Part shown: positions 1-12,974 of the stretch, in pieces
How the letters are laid out: the number at the start of each line of letters is the position of its first letter
How positions within the stretch are numbered: position 1 is the stretch's first letter
DNA from: Pycnopodia helianthoides
Taxonomy: Eukaryota; Echinodermata; Asteroidea; Forcipulatida; Asteriidae
Direction of reading: 5' to 3'
DNA length: 64,000 nucleotides
NCBI GenBank assembly: GCA_032158295.1
Contig: CM063249.1
Location: forward strand, 9,563,195 to 9,627,194
Notes under the pieces: generated by a model
Databases searched by the model: none
What the model saw: only the letters and a program-made list of their open reading frames with translations
Told to the model about the DNA's origin: nothing
Made by a program: the position numbers and the translations under genes

Positions 1-297
1 ATATAATGATGTTGGAAAACACTTTTAGAAGTGTTGTAATTGCTTGTTATTTGTTTGTCAAAATTGTTTTTTATTTGTTTGTCAAAACAGTGCTCGTGTA
101 CCTTTGTCTGTAACGATTTATTGACAATTTCTGGGAAAAAAAATACTAAATATTAGCAAATTGTCTCCAAGTCTTTATGGAAATTATAACATTCATTGAA
201 TGTTGCTAGTTGAAAACTGAAAATAAATGCAATTGAACTATTAAACTTGTTGAATGCGCTAATTTATTGCCATCTGTGTTTTCTTTTCTCATGCAGA
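1..297 (+). other. Intron or upstream non-coding sequence ending in a splice acceptor
   Basis: This AT-rich stretch has no credible ORF. It ends in a pyrimidine-rich tract and CAG (about 278-297), a good 3' splice site. This suggests that at least one non-coding 5' exon lies upstream of the window. A short direct repeat around TTATTTGTTTGTCAAAA occurs at about 48-87. Confidence 0.5.
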
Positions 298-705
298 TTT
301 CGATGACCATATGGAAAGCATTCTGCACACAGTCAACAAGCTGGATATAATTGCATTCCAAGTTGCAGTATCAACTTAATCTACTAACAGAATAAAATAC
401 TCCATGATTGCAACCCAATAGTATTATTCAATTGAAGCCTGTACGTAAGAAGTCACTGTGAACAAAAGATGAGGAATTTTTTACGTTCATTTCCATCTTA
501 AAGGAAGGAGCCATTATTGGAGCGTGTGAAACTGGAGTGGCCTTCATTATTTATATTTCTTAAATGGTATTCATTTCAATATTAGGCACCAATTTTGTAT
601 TGATTATTCGCTGTCTTCCGTTGCAAAGCAATGCAGCACAATGCAGTTTTTTAGTGCCTGGATTCCCTTATAACGTATAAAAATATTGGTGATATTGAGT
701 GAGCA
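298..705 (+). other. 5' untranslated part of the first coding exon
   Basis: This lies between the acceptor at 297 and the ATG at 706. An in-frame TGA sits two codons before the ATG (TGA GCA ATG), which closes the frame upstream and supports 706 as the start. The ATG has G at -3, an acceptable but not ideal start context. If the acceptor is not used, the same stretch would instead be the proximal promoter and 5'UTR. Confidence 0.45.
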
Positions 706-1902
706 ATGTCTACCAGTGACAGTTCTGTGACGGGCAAGCCCCCAAGCGGGACGCCAAGTAGTCGCAATAGAACTCCATCCACAACTCCACGGTCTACGAC
801 ATCCACACCAAGACAGTCTACAACAACAGGACGAACAGGGAACAAGTCCCGGCCATCAGGCCAAGGCCAAGCCTCCAAACCCGGGCGTTCGTCTTCAGTC
901 ACCAGTGAAACAGAGGCTACACTCAGACGGAAGATTGAAAGATTAAAACTGGAATTAGACACCAAGAAAACTAAACCAAAAAGGGGCTCCGGTGATGGCA
1001 AATCAATCACTAATCGTGCAACTTCAAATCCCACTGCTAAAAATAATTCAGGAAATTTACCCTCCGACAGTAAAGACTCGTCTAAAATCAGAACTCCACC
1101 GAATAGCCAAACCAAATCTAACTCAGCAAGGAGGTCTCTGGGAACTGATGCCAAGACAAAATCACTTCCAGTTTGGAGGTCTGGTGGTAGTGGAGATTCT
1201 AACTCATCAAGACCAAACCCCAGAGGGGTTAGCAGAGTCAACTCTAAGCCAGATCTTCTTAAGAGATCCAACTCCAAACCAGACATGCAGTCAAGTTCAT
1301 CTCCATCCACTAGTCTAAAACGAAATGAAACATTTGTTGTAAAGAAGTCACAGTCCAATGTATCAACAAGGATCCCAGCGATGCGTGGATCACCAAAAGC
1401 CGAAATCACAAAAACAGCTGTGGAATATGAACCATCGAAACAAAGTATTCAAAAGAAAACATCCTCTGATATTCCTAATGGAGTTAATTCTCCTTCAGAT
1501 ACATGCAGTAGTAAAGAAATTAATGATGGAAGTGTTCCTAAAATGGACCAGTTACATGTAACTGATCTGATTGGTGATGATCAAAACTTGGAAGATGGAA
1601 GTGAAGAGGATTTCCCGAAAGATGAACTGGATAAGTTGGCCCAGACAAGAAAGGAGTCCACTTTAGATGGAAATGAAAATGGATTATCTCAGGAAATAGA
1701 GAGTCAGTATGATGGCGCAATCATAAAGGAACCCATCTTGGAGGCGAGGTCAATGATAAATAAGGATTTAGATATTCATGAGGAGGAGGAGTCACTTCAA
1801 AACAAGGATTTATCAGCAGAGATGCATGCAACAGCAACACAGGTTACTGCACCTGATGAGATGAGCTCTATGGATAGAAGTGCCGAGAAACTAACCACTC
1901 AG
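706..1902 (+). CDS. RIMBP2: RIM-binding protein, first coding exon (N-terminal 399 residues)
   Basis: The exon starts at ATG 706 and ends at a consensus donor (CAG|GTAAGT, 1902/1903), giving 399 codons in phase 0. The ORF runs 120 bp past the donor, into a palindromic repeat, and that tail is not coding. Residues 1-65 are a basic S/T/P-rich low-complexity tail. Residues about 66-90 (SETEATLRRKIERLKLELDT) form a short predicted coiled coil. The rest is disordered and S/K/N-rich, turning acidic near the end (EEDFPKDELDKL, then EEEE). Repeated KPDL/KPDM patches near residues 180-195 hint at internal duplication. Nothing in this exon alone proves the family; it is linked to RIM-BP by position, strand and phase to the exons that follow. 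No upstream in-frame ATG is possible because of the TGA just before. Confidence 0.78.
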
Positions 1903-1948
1903 GTAAGTTTTATAACATTTAAAATAGAAGACAAAAATATTCTCCCCC

Positions 1949-2055
1949 TAGCCCACCTTGATGGGCTGTTATGGCTCTCTTTTAACATCGGTCATATAAC
2001 ACTCACTAATGACCGATGTTAAAAGAGAGCCATAACGGCCCAACAAGGTGGGCTA
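1949..2055. mobile_element. Near-perfect palindromic MITE just after an exon donor
   Basis: Two arms of about 45 bp are inverted copies of each other. The left arm runs from TAGCCCACCTTG to CATCGGTCAT; the right arm runs from ATGACCGATG to CAAGGTGGGCTA. The loop is about 13 bp. The element starts 46 bp after the donor of the first coding exon and would fold into a long RNA hairpin in the pre-mRNA. No clear target duplication is visible. Confidence 0.8.
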
Positions 2056-3734
2056 ATTCTTCCCCTTACCTGATAATTTAGACTGTTCGTGCTCATTTGT
2101 AGATAATGCACAGTCCAATCAAAGTCTTTGGGGTGAACTGTTTTTCAAGTTGGATGGTTTTTCAAAAGGAAAATATATGATGAAGACATATTCAGGCCTG
2201 ATACTTCACAGAGGCAATTGCCTCTGTGTTCCTGTCCATTACATTAGTGCACCTTGAAACATTACAACAGAAATTTACAATTTCCTTCTAAAGTCAAAGA
2301 GAAAATGCCTTGGTGCCCTTGCCTTTTCAAGAACGAAGTATCAGGCCTGCTTATTATGTCGTCTTGTAAAAAGAAACAGTATTGTATATCTGCAGATTTT
2401 TTTCAGTTTTCTTCCCCAAATGATTTTAACAGGTACTGGTTCATTTATAAATTTAAGAAATAAAAAAATAAAAAAATTTACATGTGGAATGGACTCTATT
2501 TGTCCTTCATTTCACATGAAAGAAAAACAACTATATCGGCAGGTACATGTACAAGTAGAATTATTAAATTATCTTCCTTTGGAACTATAGGCCTACCTGT
2601 TTTTTTTAACAAAAAATCAAAGCAAATAATAACCATAACAACATGCAAATTGACAAATATTAACTATCGAATAAACATAAAAGCAACAACACCTGTTTTA
2701 GTTGACGCTAAACAGCCATTAAAAAAAAACTCACTTATGTCAATAGATTGTGCAATTTTACACAATTTATTCTGGGTGTACAAAACACTTTATATTACAA
2801 CTTGTATCTTTTTACGTTTGTAACAGTTGGTAATAGTCTTCAAAAATGTTTTACGTTTTAACACCCTATCTGCTCTCATACCTACATGTATGCATACCAT
2901 TACTAATATTGGTAATAACTCGGAGAATGTGCATTGTATAAAAATCGTACCAGTACCATGTTGGCAATGGTCGATTTATGTATCATTGCAAATGAAATGG
3001 ATAGTTGTTTTTATTAGTACGTAGGTACTCATGCGACAAGGTTTTCATATTACTATTAGTTTTGAATAAGTTGTTTACAAGCCATAGTGCGCACATTTAA
3101 ATAATCCTTCATCACAGCAATGTAGTTTTTTTATTGGATCGTTGTCTAGGAGTAAATATTCAACAGAAAAATAATGTACTGGTAGGTGATGGTATTTTTC
3201 GACACATTTGTAAAGTGTGGCACACTTTTGGTTATTCAAACATTTCTAAAGCTTTTTAGCAATATCAAGATGACATTCATTTTAAACATTTGTTTGGCGC
3301 TATTCCAATTTCTGCCAAATGTTTTTAATCATGAGTAAATTAAAGCTTAGATTTAAAAAAAAATGTGCATAAAACATCATGGCAGTGCATCATGGATGTA
3401 CATGCACACATATTTTTTGTTTTTGTTTTTTCAGTTATTTCAATTGGATGGATAAATTAAGTATAAAATGTATAGTACACAATTGCTAAAAAGCTTCAAG
3501 AAAGACTCTGCTACATGTAGGATCGAAACGTCAGGCCTCTAATTATTTTTTCACATTTATACCATTGGTCCTTTTGGTTAAGCAGTTTGCAACAGTTAAT
3601 TCCATTTTCTCAATAGCTAAAAAGTCAAATTCTATGAAAAATGTGCGTCAACATCTGCTGGCAGGCAATTTTAATTGTGCTCTTAACGAGTAAATGCATC
3701 AAAATGCATCACAATCAGTCCATAGACAGCTGCT

Positions 3735-3757
3735 GGGAGGGTGGGGGGGGGGAGGGG
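3735..3757 (+). repeat. G-run tract with G-quadruplex pattern
   Basis: Four G runs (3, 3, 10 and 4 G) are separated by single bases A, T and A. This meets the usual G3+N1-7 quadruplex pattern. It lies in the first intron on the sense strand, so it could fold in DNA or in pre-mRNA. Confidence 0.6.
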
Positions 3758-4874
3758 TAATAAAAGTTTTACAGGTTGTTGATGTTTAGGTTACTGTTGG
3801 ACTGTATACACGCAGTTTTACATGTACATGTACACTGAGTGTACAATCAACACATTTCTCATTTTGTAAAAATATCCTGGTTTTCATAAATCATGATTTT
3901 TGTTTAATAAAATGGTACATGTAGATTTAAAAAATATATAAAATCCCTCATGCAAGGTTTCAAACATTATGGTATTTGAAAAAAAAAAAATCTGGGCAGC
4001 TAGGCGTTTTTATATTTTCCCTGCAAGTTAAAAATTCATTATGGTGACAGGACTTGGTTAGGTGATATGAATGTGACGTAAATATTCCCCAGTCACCTGT
4101 CAAAGTAGTCAATTATTTATGAAACGTTCCTCTGTCATTTTAAAAGTATCCTTGTTGAGAAGGTCATACTCCACACAGGTGTTCATAAGTGAATGGTTAT
4201 TCTAGTCAGTCAAGACATTCGTGTTAAACAGGAGATTTCACGATGAATAATAAATGAAAAATTATGGTAAAAGAAACAAAGTAGTCTCCAATTATATAAG
4301 GAACAAAAATAAGAAATCAATTTTAAAATTGTAATAAAAGAAATTTTATTTAAAATCTCAAAATGCAGTATTTTCATTTTATATTGTATGCACATTTCGT
4401 GGGTTAACATATCTCAAGCAGTGAACTTAATTCCGATGTATGTAATTATTACAAGGAAACAAACCCATCTAAGAATTATTTAAAAAAGATAAAAAATACA
4501 ATTCTTAAGTGATCGCAACAGCTGTTTATTTCCAAGGCCACTTTACCAATCTGTAAAGCTCAATCCAAATGTAATTAAAGAGCTTCTATTAAGTGTGTGT
4601 TGTAATCAAACCCAACATTGTGTTAATTTAATTTCAATCTCTGAACACTAAACAATCACTGTGCTCTATAGCAAAATGTACACACTTGTTTTACATACAT
4701 ACTACGTATGTTTGAGTAGACACTACAGGAAGATTTAATATTGTTCATTTTAAAAATTTAATCAGCTAGTTACACTGTGCTGGTAAACATGTACTGGCAG
4801 GTAGGATACCAGGAGATAATGATTGTCATTAATTGACAACACATTTTATGGGACATGTACAAAACACATGTACC

Positions 4875-5285
4875 TTAAAGGTAGGGTCATAGATTGGTTT
4901 TTGTCAAATTAATACTGATTCACAGGCCAAATTTTCAAGACAGATACAATAAAATTGAATTGTGAAAGTTTAAGCTGAATTAATTGTCTACTTGTTGAGA
5001 AAACAGCAAAAAAAAATGTCACAGTATTTTCTTTTCAAAGAACGTTGTATGATTGGACGTTACCATCTGGTTTAGCTAGGTGACAGCGGGAACCAACCAC
5101 ATCTCTCGCCGCACCATTCACAAACGGACACCAGGGAAATTTGAACCTCCAAAAGTCACCTCAAGGGGATCCTTAGAGATTTAAACTTGTTGACATACTT
5201 TTATTTATTTTTAATCAACGGGGGCACTTCAGACCAAATAGTTTCGCAGGAGGAACAATTGTAAGGGCAAGGCAGTTTTACCTTG
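4875..5285. mobile_element. TTAA-flanked MITE, GGTAGGGTC subfamily, copy 1
   Basis: The left end is TTAAAGGTAGGGTC. The body has stretches shared with copies at 21867 and 30182, such as ATTGGTTTTTGTCAA, TTGTTGAGAAAACAGCAAAA and AGGTGACAGCGGG. The right end is degraded and its limit is approximate. Confidence 0.6.
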
Positions 5286-8200
5286 TGGCAGTGTCTCCCT
5301 TGCCCAATCAAACCTGAGGTGTCCCACCTTACTAATTTCAGTGACCACTTTGATTTTTTGTCTTCCAATATCACCAGCGCAGTGAAGATTTGCCATAAAG
5401 GAAATTACATTTCATTTAATTTTGTGTCATTTAGTAGCTTTTTCATTGACCTCTATTTGTCAAGAACTCACAATGTGAATTTGTAGATGGAATCATTAAA
5501 TTTGTGCGAGAACAGCAATCTTGTCAGTTTGAATGTTTACAACCTCACCCAGTTCATCAGTCAGGGGTAACACTGTGTATAGGACATCTCTATGAGATAA
5601 AAATAACTTTCTACTGGAACATTTCAAGGGGCACCAAGGGAGTGAGGGGGGGTGGGCTAGAGGTGATTGCCTCTGTTGTTTCTGCAAAGTATCATCCCAC
5701 TTGCACAGCAAGAACATTTTCTGAAAATACCATCACGTAAACAAGCACCCTCCCAAAATACTTGAAAAATGAATCACAGGCGATAAATTTAATAATGAAA
5801 GCTTGCAGATGAATAAACTATGAAGTGACACACCCTATTTGTGTGATGAATTATCATTGTTGAGCATTAAACTGATGTTTACAAGCAAATCAAATGAAAG
5901 AACCATATTGGACATGACAGTGTAAATTCCATTGTCCTGATGTGGGTAAGCATCAAGCTCCATGAAGCAAGTTGAAGGAGGCAGATTGGGCCTAACCTGG
6001 ATGAAAATGATGGATACTAACAGATGTATAAACTCTCCATCTCAACTCTCAAGAACCTCATTCATAAATGGTGGTCACTTAAACAAACAAATCTGAAATG
6101 TGTACAAAAGATGCAATCTTTTTTTTTTATTGTCTTATTTTACATCATCTAAAGTTTGAAAATAAATTTGCGCAAATGACAAATTTGGCAAGGTGGGAAT
6201 CAATCTAAATTTTATTTTACAATCTTATTTTCTAAGGAATTGAGTTGAGTCAGTGTGACGATTTTTATGGGATACTTTTTTGATCAATGGACATAACATG
6301 AAATTGTTTAAACTAAAGTGTACAAAGAGTAACACAATTTAAGGTACTTAACACAAATTTGCAAAAGTATTTGTCAAAGACTGACCTAAAACATGGTGCA
6401 TAAAATTCAATTAGAAAAAAGTAAGGCTTATTTCTTGAAAGTTACAATGTAAATTTATAATGTTTCTCTTAAAATATTTCCAGAGAAAGGGATGATTCAA
6501 CGTTTGTGGTTAATTATATAGAGTACAGATTTGTGCACATGTGTGTATCTCTTTACTTGTTTCTGAATCTTAAATCAGAAACTAGTGTAAAAGTTGAAGG
6601 CCTGAGTACATGGATACATCATGGGTCCTTTCTCTATGGATATAGTGTCCCCATTGAGGTTGTGAAGTGGTCTGCTGGCTTCATACAGTAGCTACAACTG
6701 ATGATGTGGTTTGACTGTGTATTGTGCACCAGCCGTCTATTCATGTTGTTTGACAGTGTTTTGTTTGAACTTCTAGATTTGAGGAGCTTTTGTGTGTAGT
6801 CAAGAGCCTCTGGTTAAGTTGGGTGAAACACACATTGTGTACTTGTTTACATAATGCACATAGTGGACATGGTGTTTACGTTCATTGTACTTTATTGCAC
6901 CATCATGTCCTTTCTCTATGATTGTACATACAATACAACGCTTATAATTCAGTGCTAGGGGTGTGGGTAGTTGGGAGGAGTTTGGGGCAAGGTTACAGGT
7001 GCTGTTATAAAGGAGTAAACTGAGAGATGGTGGTAGAGGGATGATCAACACCGTTGGTCTTAAAAAGAGAACGATATAAACTGCTGAACTGCTATGGAAC
7101 TCACAAAAGACCTGGAAAAAAAAGAAAAAAGAATGGCACATTCATAACGTAGCTATGCATTGCAAACCTCTTACCAACCAAAATGACCTATGGTTTAAGA
7201 GCTAAAAATTATGTTCTCACCTTTCGACGCTAGCAAAGTTTGTTCACTGTGTGTTTTGTTGTAAATTATCCTTTAAATACAATAAATGATCATGATATTT
7301 TTGAACATGTATATATTTCACAGATCACATTGTGATAAAGTTTAAGAGTGGATAAAAAGTTGCCAACTAGTGATCATGAAAGCTGTAGAACTCAGTGTAT
7401 GCACTTGTACACCATTCAAGTAGCTTGACCCTTCCTCTATGCATGACCCAATTTCAGTTTACCAATATTTGTAAACAAGAAAAAGAAACTTTGTAATACA
7501 ATGTATCAATTTCTCAATACAATTGAGTAAAATGTAACAATGTAGTGCTAATTTTAGATGTGGCCTCCTATGGTCTGCTTTTTTCATCCTGTGAGTAGAG
7601 CAGCCTTGAGTAGTGTGAAGGAGGTAGTGAAACTGAAATCATGATTGAGGTGGAAATTCTCACAACTCTACTACATTATTTTGATGTACAGTGTAGCTTA
7701 ATGCCAATTCAAGCCATAATTGTAAGTCATAATTGGATCATATCATCTCCGTGATCATAGAGAGTGGTCATGGAAGAGTGCCCTGAACAAACATTCTTGG
7801 CATTCAGTGTAATATGAAGCCTGTGCACTCAGATGGATCCAAGCATATCACATTTAGTGTCCAATCAATATCAATGGGCACACATGCATAATAATTAAAG
7901 GATATTAAAAAACAGTTGGCCTCAGCTGGGGTACTTTTTATAAGTGCTTATTTTATTTATATTAAATTAAAGAAATTGTTTAAATGAACAAAGATAACCA
8001 ACAACATACTACATAGCCTCAAAATAATCATTGATTTCTATTACATATTTATTTTGATTAAGTGGCTTAAATTCACCAATCACTGCTATCATTCAGGTCC
8101 CATTACATGAACATAGAAACACATCGGAACATTAAATACATTCTACACAAAGTCACTTAAATAAAAAACATACAGAAGTTGGCAATGATTAAGTAGCAAT

Positions 8201-9465
8201 GATCTTTAAAATTCAGTGTTGGGACAATAACAAACAGATTTTGTATCAAAAGTGATACAGGGAAGTGCCCTACACCCATAAATCATTCAGAACTCTTGTA
8301 TTGTAGAAAATCTTGGCTTGGATTAGAAATGAGATCTACATGTAGTACATAGTATGTACACAGTCTGTAATTTGTTTGGGTATTTATAGTTCATTTGCAG
8401 TACTTTAATAGATCGCTGACTGTAGTCACATGCTACTGGGGTTGAAGTGAGTAGCTAGCTCCCTGAATTCTCCAGAAGGAGCAAGGATTTGTGATGATTC
8501 ATAGTTTCCTGTTTGAGTTATTGAAACACAAACCTTTGACCTTATTTTACCCTGATGATGCATATCACAACAAGATGTTGCACTTGTGAAAAGGTTTTTG
8601 ATTAAATCATACAGCGGTAAACAAACATAGCTGGTTAGAGTTGGTCCATGGTAAATTTGGCATCATATTGAGCAGGCAAGGCATTTAAAAAAACATTGAT
8701 TGCAATGTATTGGATTCATTTCAGGTGTGTTTAGGGGTTATCACTGTGCAACATACTAGTGTACTTGTGTATGTTGACTTGTGAACTTTGCAAATATCTT
8801 AATTAGATTGATAACCCATCCTGAGGTGTTATTGCCCTTCACCGTTTTATTTGCTGCAGGTTATTGAGTTCAATGGAATAGAATAGCTGGAAAGTGCGAC
8901 AAGATGGTACCTTTAAATAATAATATGGAGAGAATTGGGATGGGAGGGAAAAAACATTTCCTTTGAACAAAAAAAGTTGGCTCTCTGCTAGTCCCATAAA
9001 TGTAGAACATTGTGAACGCTTTTATATAATATATCAATCATTGTAACGAGGCCAATAAATTTTTTTTACAATCTGTGAAGAACAGAGAAAGGAAGGTACA
9101 TGTAGTTTATTTTACATTTTAAAATGTTTTTAAAAAGAACCCTTGTCCACTTGAAATTTACTAGCAGTACAGACATAGAAAGTCTGCCACTGTTTTTTAG
9201 TGTTCTGAATTGCCACTTACAATGTATGCAGTTATAATATACACTATGGGGCATTATAAAAATGCTTAATAGAAAGAAAATGAAGCAGGCAACATGAACA
9301 TATATGAAACAGTGAAATATTGCTTAGCAGAACCGGGTTGCTATAATGTGTTTCATCTCTGACAGCTTCACTGCAGCTTTAGCTGAGTCGATGAATTTGT
9401 AAAATAAGATCAAATTGGCCTTTTGAATTGGGTTCATTATTGTAATAATTGTGGTACAGGTGTGC

Positions 9466-9845
9466 AGGGCTCGAAATTTACACTGGACCATGGCCAGTGA
9501 TTTTAGTGTCGGGCCAGTAAACCCAAGACTGGACAAGTCCGGTGGTCTTGTGTTTTACAGCTGAATAATATCACCTCATTGTGTAATCAATTTAATTGAA
9601 AACAAATAATGTTCAAATGTTAACTTTGGGTCTGATAACCCTTTTTCAATTCTGTTGAGTATCGAAGTGTACTTACTCCAAAGAGTAATAAAAGATAATC
9701 TTCTCTTAGTGCTTGTTCAAATAAAAATTGTTTGGGATAGTCCTTTCTCATTTTGGTTCTGGTACTACAAAAAGAATTCTGGTCCAGTAAAAATGCTGAG
9801 TTGTAAGCCCTGCGGTATCGTGGATCTTTCACCCGAATTCGAGCC
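9466..9845 (+). repeat. Dispersed repeat, GGCCAGT family, copy 1
   Basis: This copy of about 380 bp starts with AGGGCTCGAAATTTACACTG, contains GGCCAGTAAAC and GACTGGACAAGTCCGGTGG, and ends near AAGCCCTGCGG then TTCGAGCC. Related copies lie at 16582, 22296 and 62829 in the same orientation. The outermost bases (GGCTCGAA / TTCGAGCC) are inverted, which suggests a non-autonomous DNA element. No transposase ORF is present. Confidence 0.65.
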
Positions 9846-10749
9846 TTGGTTTAGTTCATTACATTACATCAGCTCAAAACACAGCAGACTATCAATGGTA
9901 CCGCAACAACTCCGCTCTGAGTTTTATTTACTCACAAGTATGTATAACCCAAACCGCAGCGTCTATTACCTTGAGCATTGATACGGCTTCTAGTCCCCCA
10001 ACAGAAAAAGTTGTTTTCAGTAGCCATAGCAACCCTCCACAATCACAATGTGTGATTGGAAGAGTGTTATTTTCAGTGGTAGTATTTGTAGCCTGGCTTA
10101 CGGTATGTCAATATACACTTCCTGGGTGTACAATGACAGTTAGAAGTTGTATTGCACCTCCCTTCAAAGTGTCCGCATTGATACCAACAATAACCCTGTA
10201 TCTCTAATCCGGATAGTGTTGTTAGGCTCTATTCTTAGTCTTTCAAGCAGAAAGTCACCTGGGATCACTGTAGAATAACAAGTCAATATGAAATTGTGTG
10301 TGAAGTTTGACTTCAACATTCCCCCTGGGTTTTCATTATGGATTTTCTATGGAATGTTATTTTTGGTTTTAGGTGTGTGGAGTAGATCCAAGATTCTTGA
10401 TTGATTATTTATGGTATACTGTGTTCAACCGTTTACTACTATAGAGGGATATTTGTTCATTAGAGTAATGCATATTGTTACAAACATCGGGCTTTGATTT
10501 TGTTTTTTTAAATTAATCTAAGAGTGTAACTTGTATCTAGGCTGCAAAAGGAAGTGTAATCACTAGTTTATGTAGTGCACATAATAATTCATTAAGAAAA
10601 GAATGGTTCAGGTTATACGCATCGGAATAGGATTTTAGTCAGCTACGGGACAATGTTGTTGTTATTGTTGTTACGTATGTCTGGTTATGAAACCAAGGGT
10701 GCGTCATAAGTGAACTTAATTACTGTAGCTCGCAAGCCTGAGGAAACCT

Positions 10750-11020
10750 GTAAACAAGGGTGCTTGCTATGTGAACCAGAAACACCAGGGTTAATCCCCA
10801 CTCTTCAACGAAAAGTGTTATGGGATCTTTTATGTGCACTGCCAATCCTAGTACATGGGACCTACAGCTTAAGCTTAATGCCCCATCAGAAGGACAAAGC
10901 AATTATGGTAAAGTGTCTTGCTCAATGACACAAGTGCCATGACTGGGACTCGAACCAGGACTTTGCTGATCAGAAACACCAGAGCTTGAGTCCAATGCTC
11001 TTAACTGCTCAGACACGCCA
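10750..11020 (-). mobile_element. tRNA-Leu-type SINE, minus strand
   Basis: Read on the minus strand from 11020, it begins TGGCGTGTCTGAGCAGTTAA, followed by an anticodon-arm-like GGACTCAAG and a B-box-like GGTTCGAGTCCC. This matches a tRNA-Leu(CAA)-derived head. The body then matches the plus-strand copy at 52366. The 3' end is truncated or diverged near 10750. Confidence 0.65.
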
Positions 11021-12295
11021 CAAATGCCCAACCAATTGTCCACAAATTTGTTCAATGAGCAGAGTCCAAAGCCCCTACTGAAAACTTTCTGCTTGACAGC
11101 TGGAATTAAGTTGTGCCCAGGTGACATATGTGCCATGTTAGGAAAAACATTTGAACTCGAAATTGTCAAGGTGTTGATCAGAAAGTTAATCTTGGAAGTC
11201 ACCCTGTGAAGGCCTGAAAGTTCCTGTGAGTTGTATGGTTACATAAGGTCTTCATTCTTTATGTCTCATCGTTTTATTTTTAAAGTTAAGTAATCACACA
11301 TTTTACCATATGAATTAGCTATTTGTAGTTTGTTTCTTATCAAACTTTAGCCCAAGTGAACATTGCATTTTCCCCCACATTTAATAAAATGGTCGGTTTA
11401 CAGTTGTTACTTAAACTACTCTGTGTTCAAATGTATATTTTGTGCTGTGCCCAGGGCTGATAGAACCCTAAAACTTTGCAAAGCTCCCCCTTACTTAATT
11501 GCCTTGTCTTGGTTGCTAATTTACACTTGACACAAATCCACAATCTAAACATGTGGGCATGTAAAAAAAATGTACAATTGTAAATGTATATGTAGCGAGT
11601 GCTTGTTGAATGGACAGTTAGAGTATGTACTGTACGTGCAATGCATATCAGCCTCCAGACTTTTGATTCAAGTTGAAATAAAAGATAAATGGGGGTGGTG
11701 TAGTGTACATAATTTGAAAATATACGTACACGGCCTTGGTTCCATAGTTGTACCATAGAAATACATGTACCAGTGCTGTCTTTAACACAATTTGCATTAT
11801 AGTAAACAGATGCACAGACACAATATGTGTAATTCAAATTTGGCCTCGAGAGAGAGGTGCCACTTTGGTTGATATTATAGACAAGAAGTGATTAAACCAG
11901 ACCCATAAAAATTTATATATGTAAAACTATCCCTGTGTACACACGCATTTGTCTTTTATTCTAATTATTTCGTTATTTTATTTTTTTAAAGAACACAAAA
12001 CAAACGCTTAAAATAAAATAAAATCTCACTTATAACATAGAACAGCATTAAAGATGCTTCCTGCCTCAAAACTTTCCTCCTGGTTTTTTCATAATATCTT
12101 GAGACAGTGTGCTACCAAATGAACCTGCTGGGAATCATTCGGTTTAAATTTCCATGAGTTCAAACATTAACATGCTTGGATACATTTGTGTACATGCGTG
12201 TACAATGTATTACATACCATTTTTGTATGCCTGTTTTGAGTTCTTCTTGTAGCAATTAGTTTAGGATATTGGGATCTTGAAAATGAGTTGCCGAT

Positions 12296-12974
12296 AAGCT
12301 TGGGCGATACCACGATATTATCGAATATCGCGATACTAGTTCTGAAACGATTACGATATCGGGTCACGTTTTTTTTAATCGTGATATCGGTAAATCGCGA
12401 TATCGTTAAGTATCGCGATGTATTTCCTAGCCGAGACGATCTTGAAACAATAAATCTCCTTGTCGAGACGATATTGCAACAATAAATCTCCTAGTCGAGA
12501 TGATTTGCTGCAACAAAGAGTTGCAAGTCACAGACCGCAACCGTAAGATTCCAAAACAGATCCGATCCGACGGGGTTTAGTCTTCGGAAAAAACCAACAT
12601 CAAAGCCTTAGCGGTCAGGCGGTCCCACACAGACGGGTGTTATCACGTGCATTATCACGTGCGTGTTGCGGACGTGCGAGTGGCGTGATCTAATTAGCTA
12701 TGCACACATAAAGAACAGTCTGTCATGCGCAGTTAACACATTAAATGTGTGTAAAGTAATAGGCCCAGGTTTTCATACCATAGGTTCAGAGTAAAACCAG
12801 AAGAATAGGTGATTGGAATAACGATAGAAATGATAGGTTAATCATAGCCACATCTCCCACCGTGAGATTTGTAGTAGATTGACGTCATAAAATAATAATC
12901 GCGATTATATCGAATATCGTGATATATTCTCGACGATATATCGTGGCTGAGAAAAAGCGATATCGCCCAAGCTT
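12296..12974. mobile_element. 679-bp DNA transposon with exact 10-bp target duplication
   Basis: The ends are inverted: AAGCTTGGGCGAT on the left and ATCGCCCAAGCTT on the right. The 10 bases AGTTGCCGAT stand directly outside both ends (12286-12295 and 12975-12984), an exact target-site duplication. The sub-terminal parts are full of CGATATCG-type motifs. There is no transposase ORF, so it is non-autonomous. A 9-10 bp duplication is typical of Mutator-like elements; hAT elements make 8 bp. The superfamily call is inference. Confidence 0.82.

Noticed and set aside
651..1409. 252-codon minus-strand ORF opposite the first coding exon
   Set aside because: It is the antisense shadow of the S/T/P-rich exon, with L/D/V-rich low-complexity translation and no splice or start support. 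The + strand frame has a donor and an upstream stop that fit.
1903..2022. C-terminal extension of the first-exon ORF
   Set aside because: It runs through a consensus donor and into a palindromic MITE, so it is intron.
12288..12485. 65-codon ORF rich in I, V, R and D
   Set aside because: It lies in the CGATATCG-rich end of the transposon at 12296-12974 and is made by that repeat.
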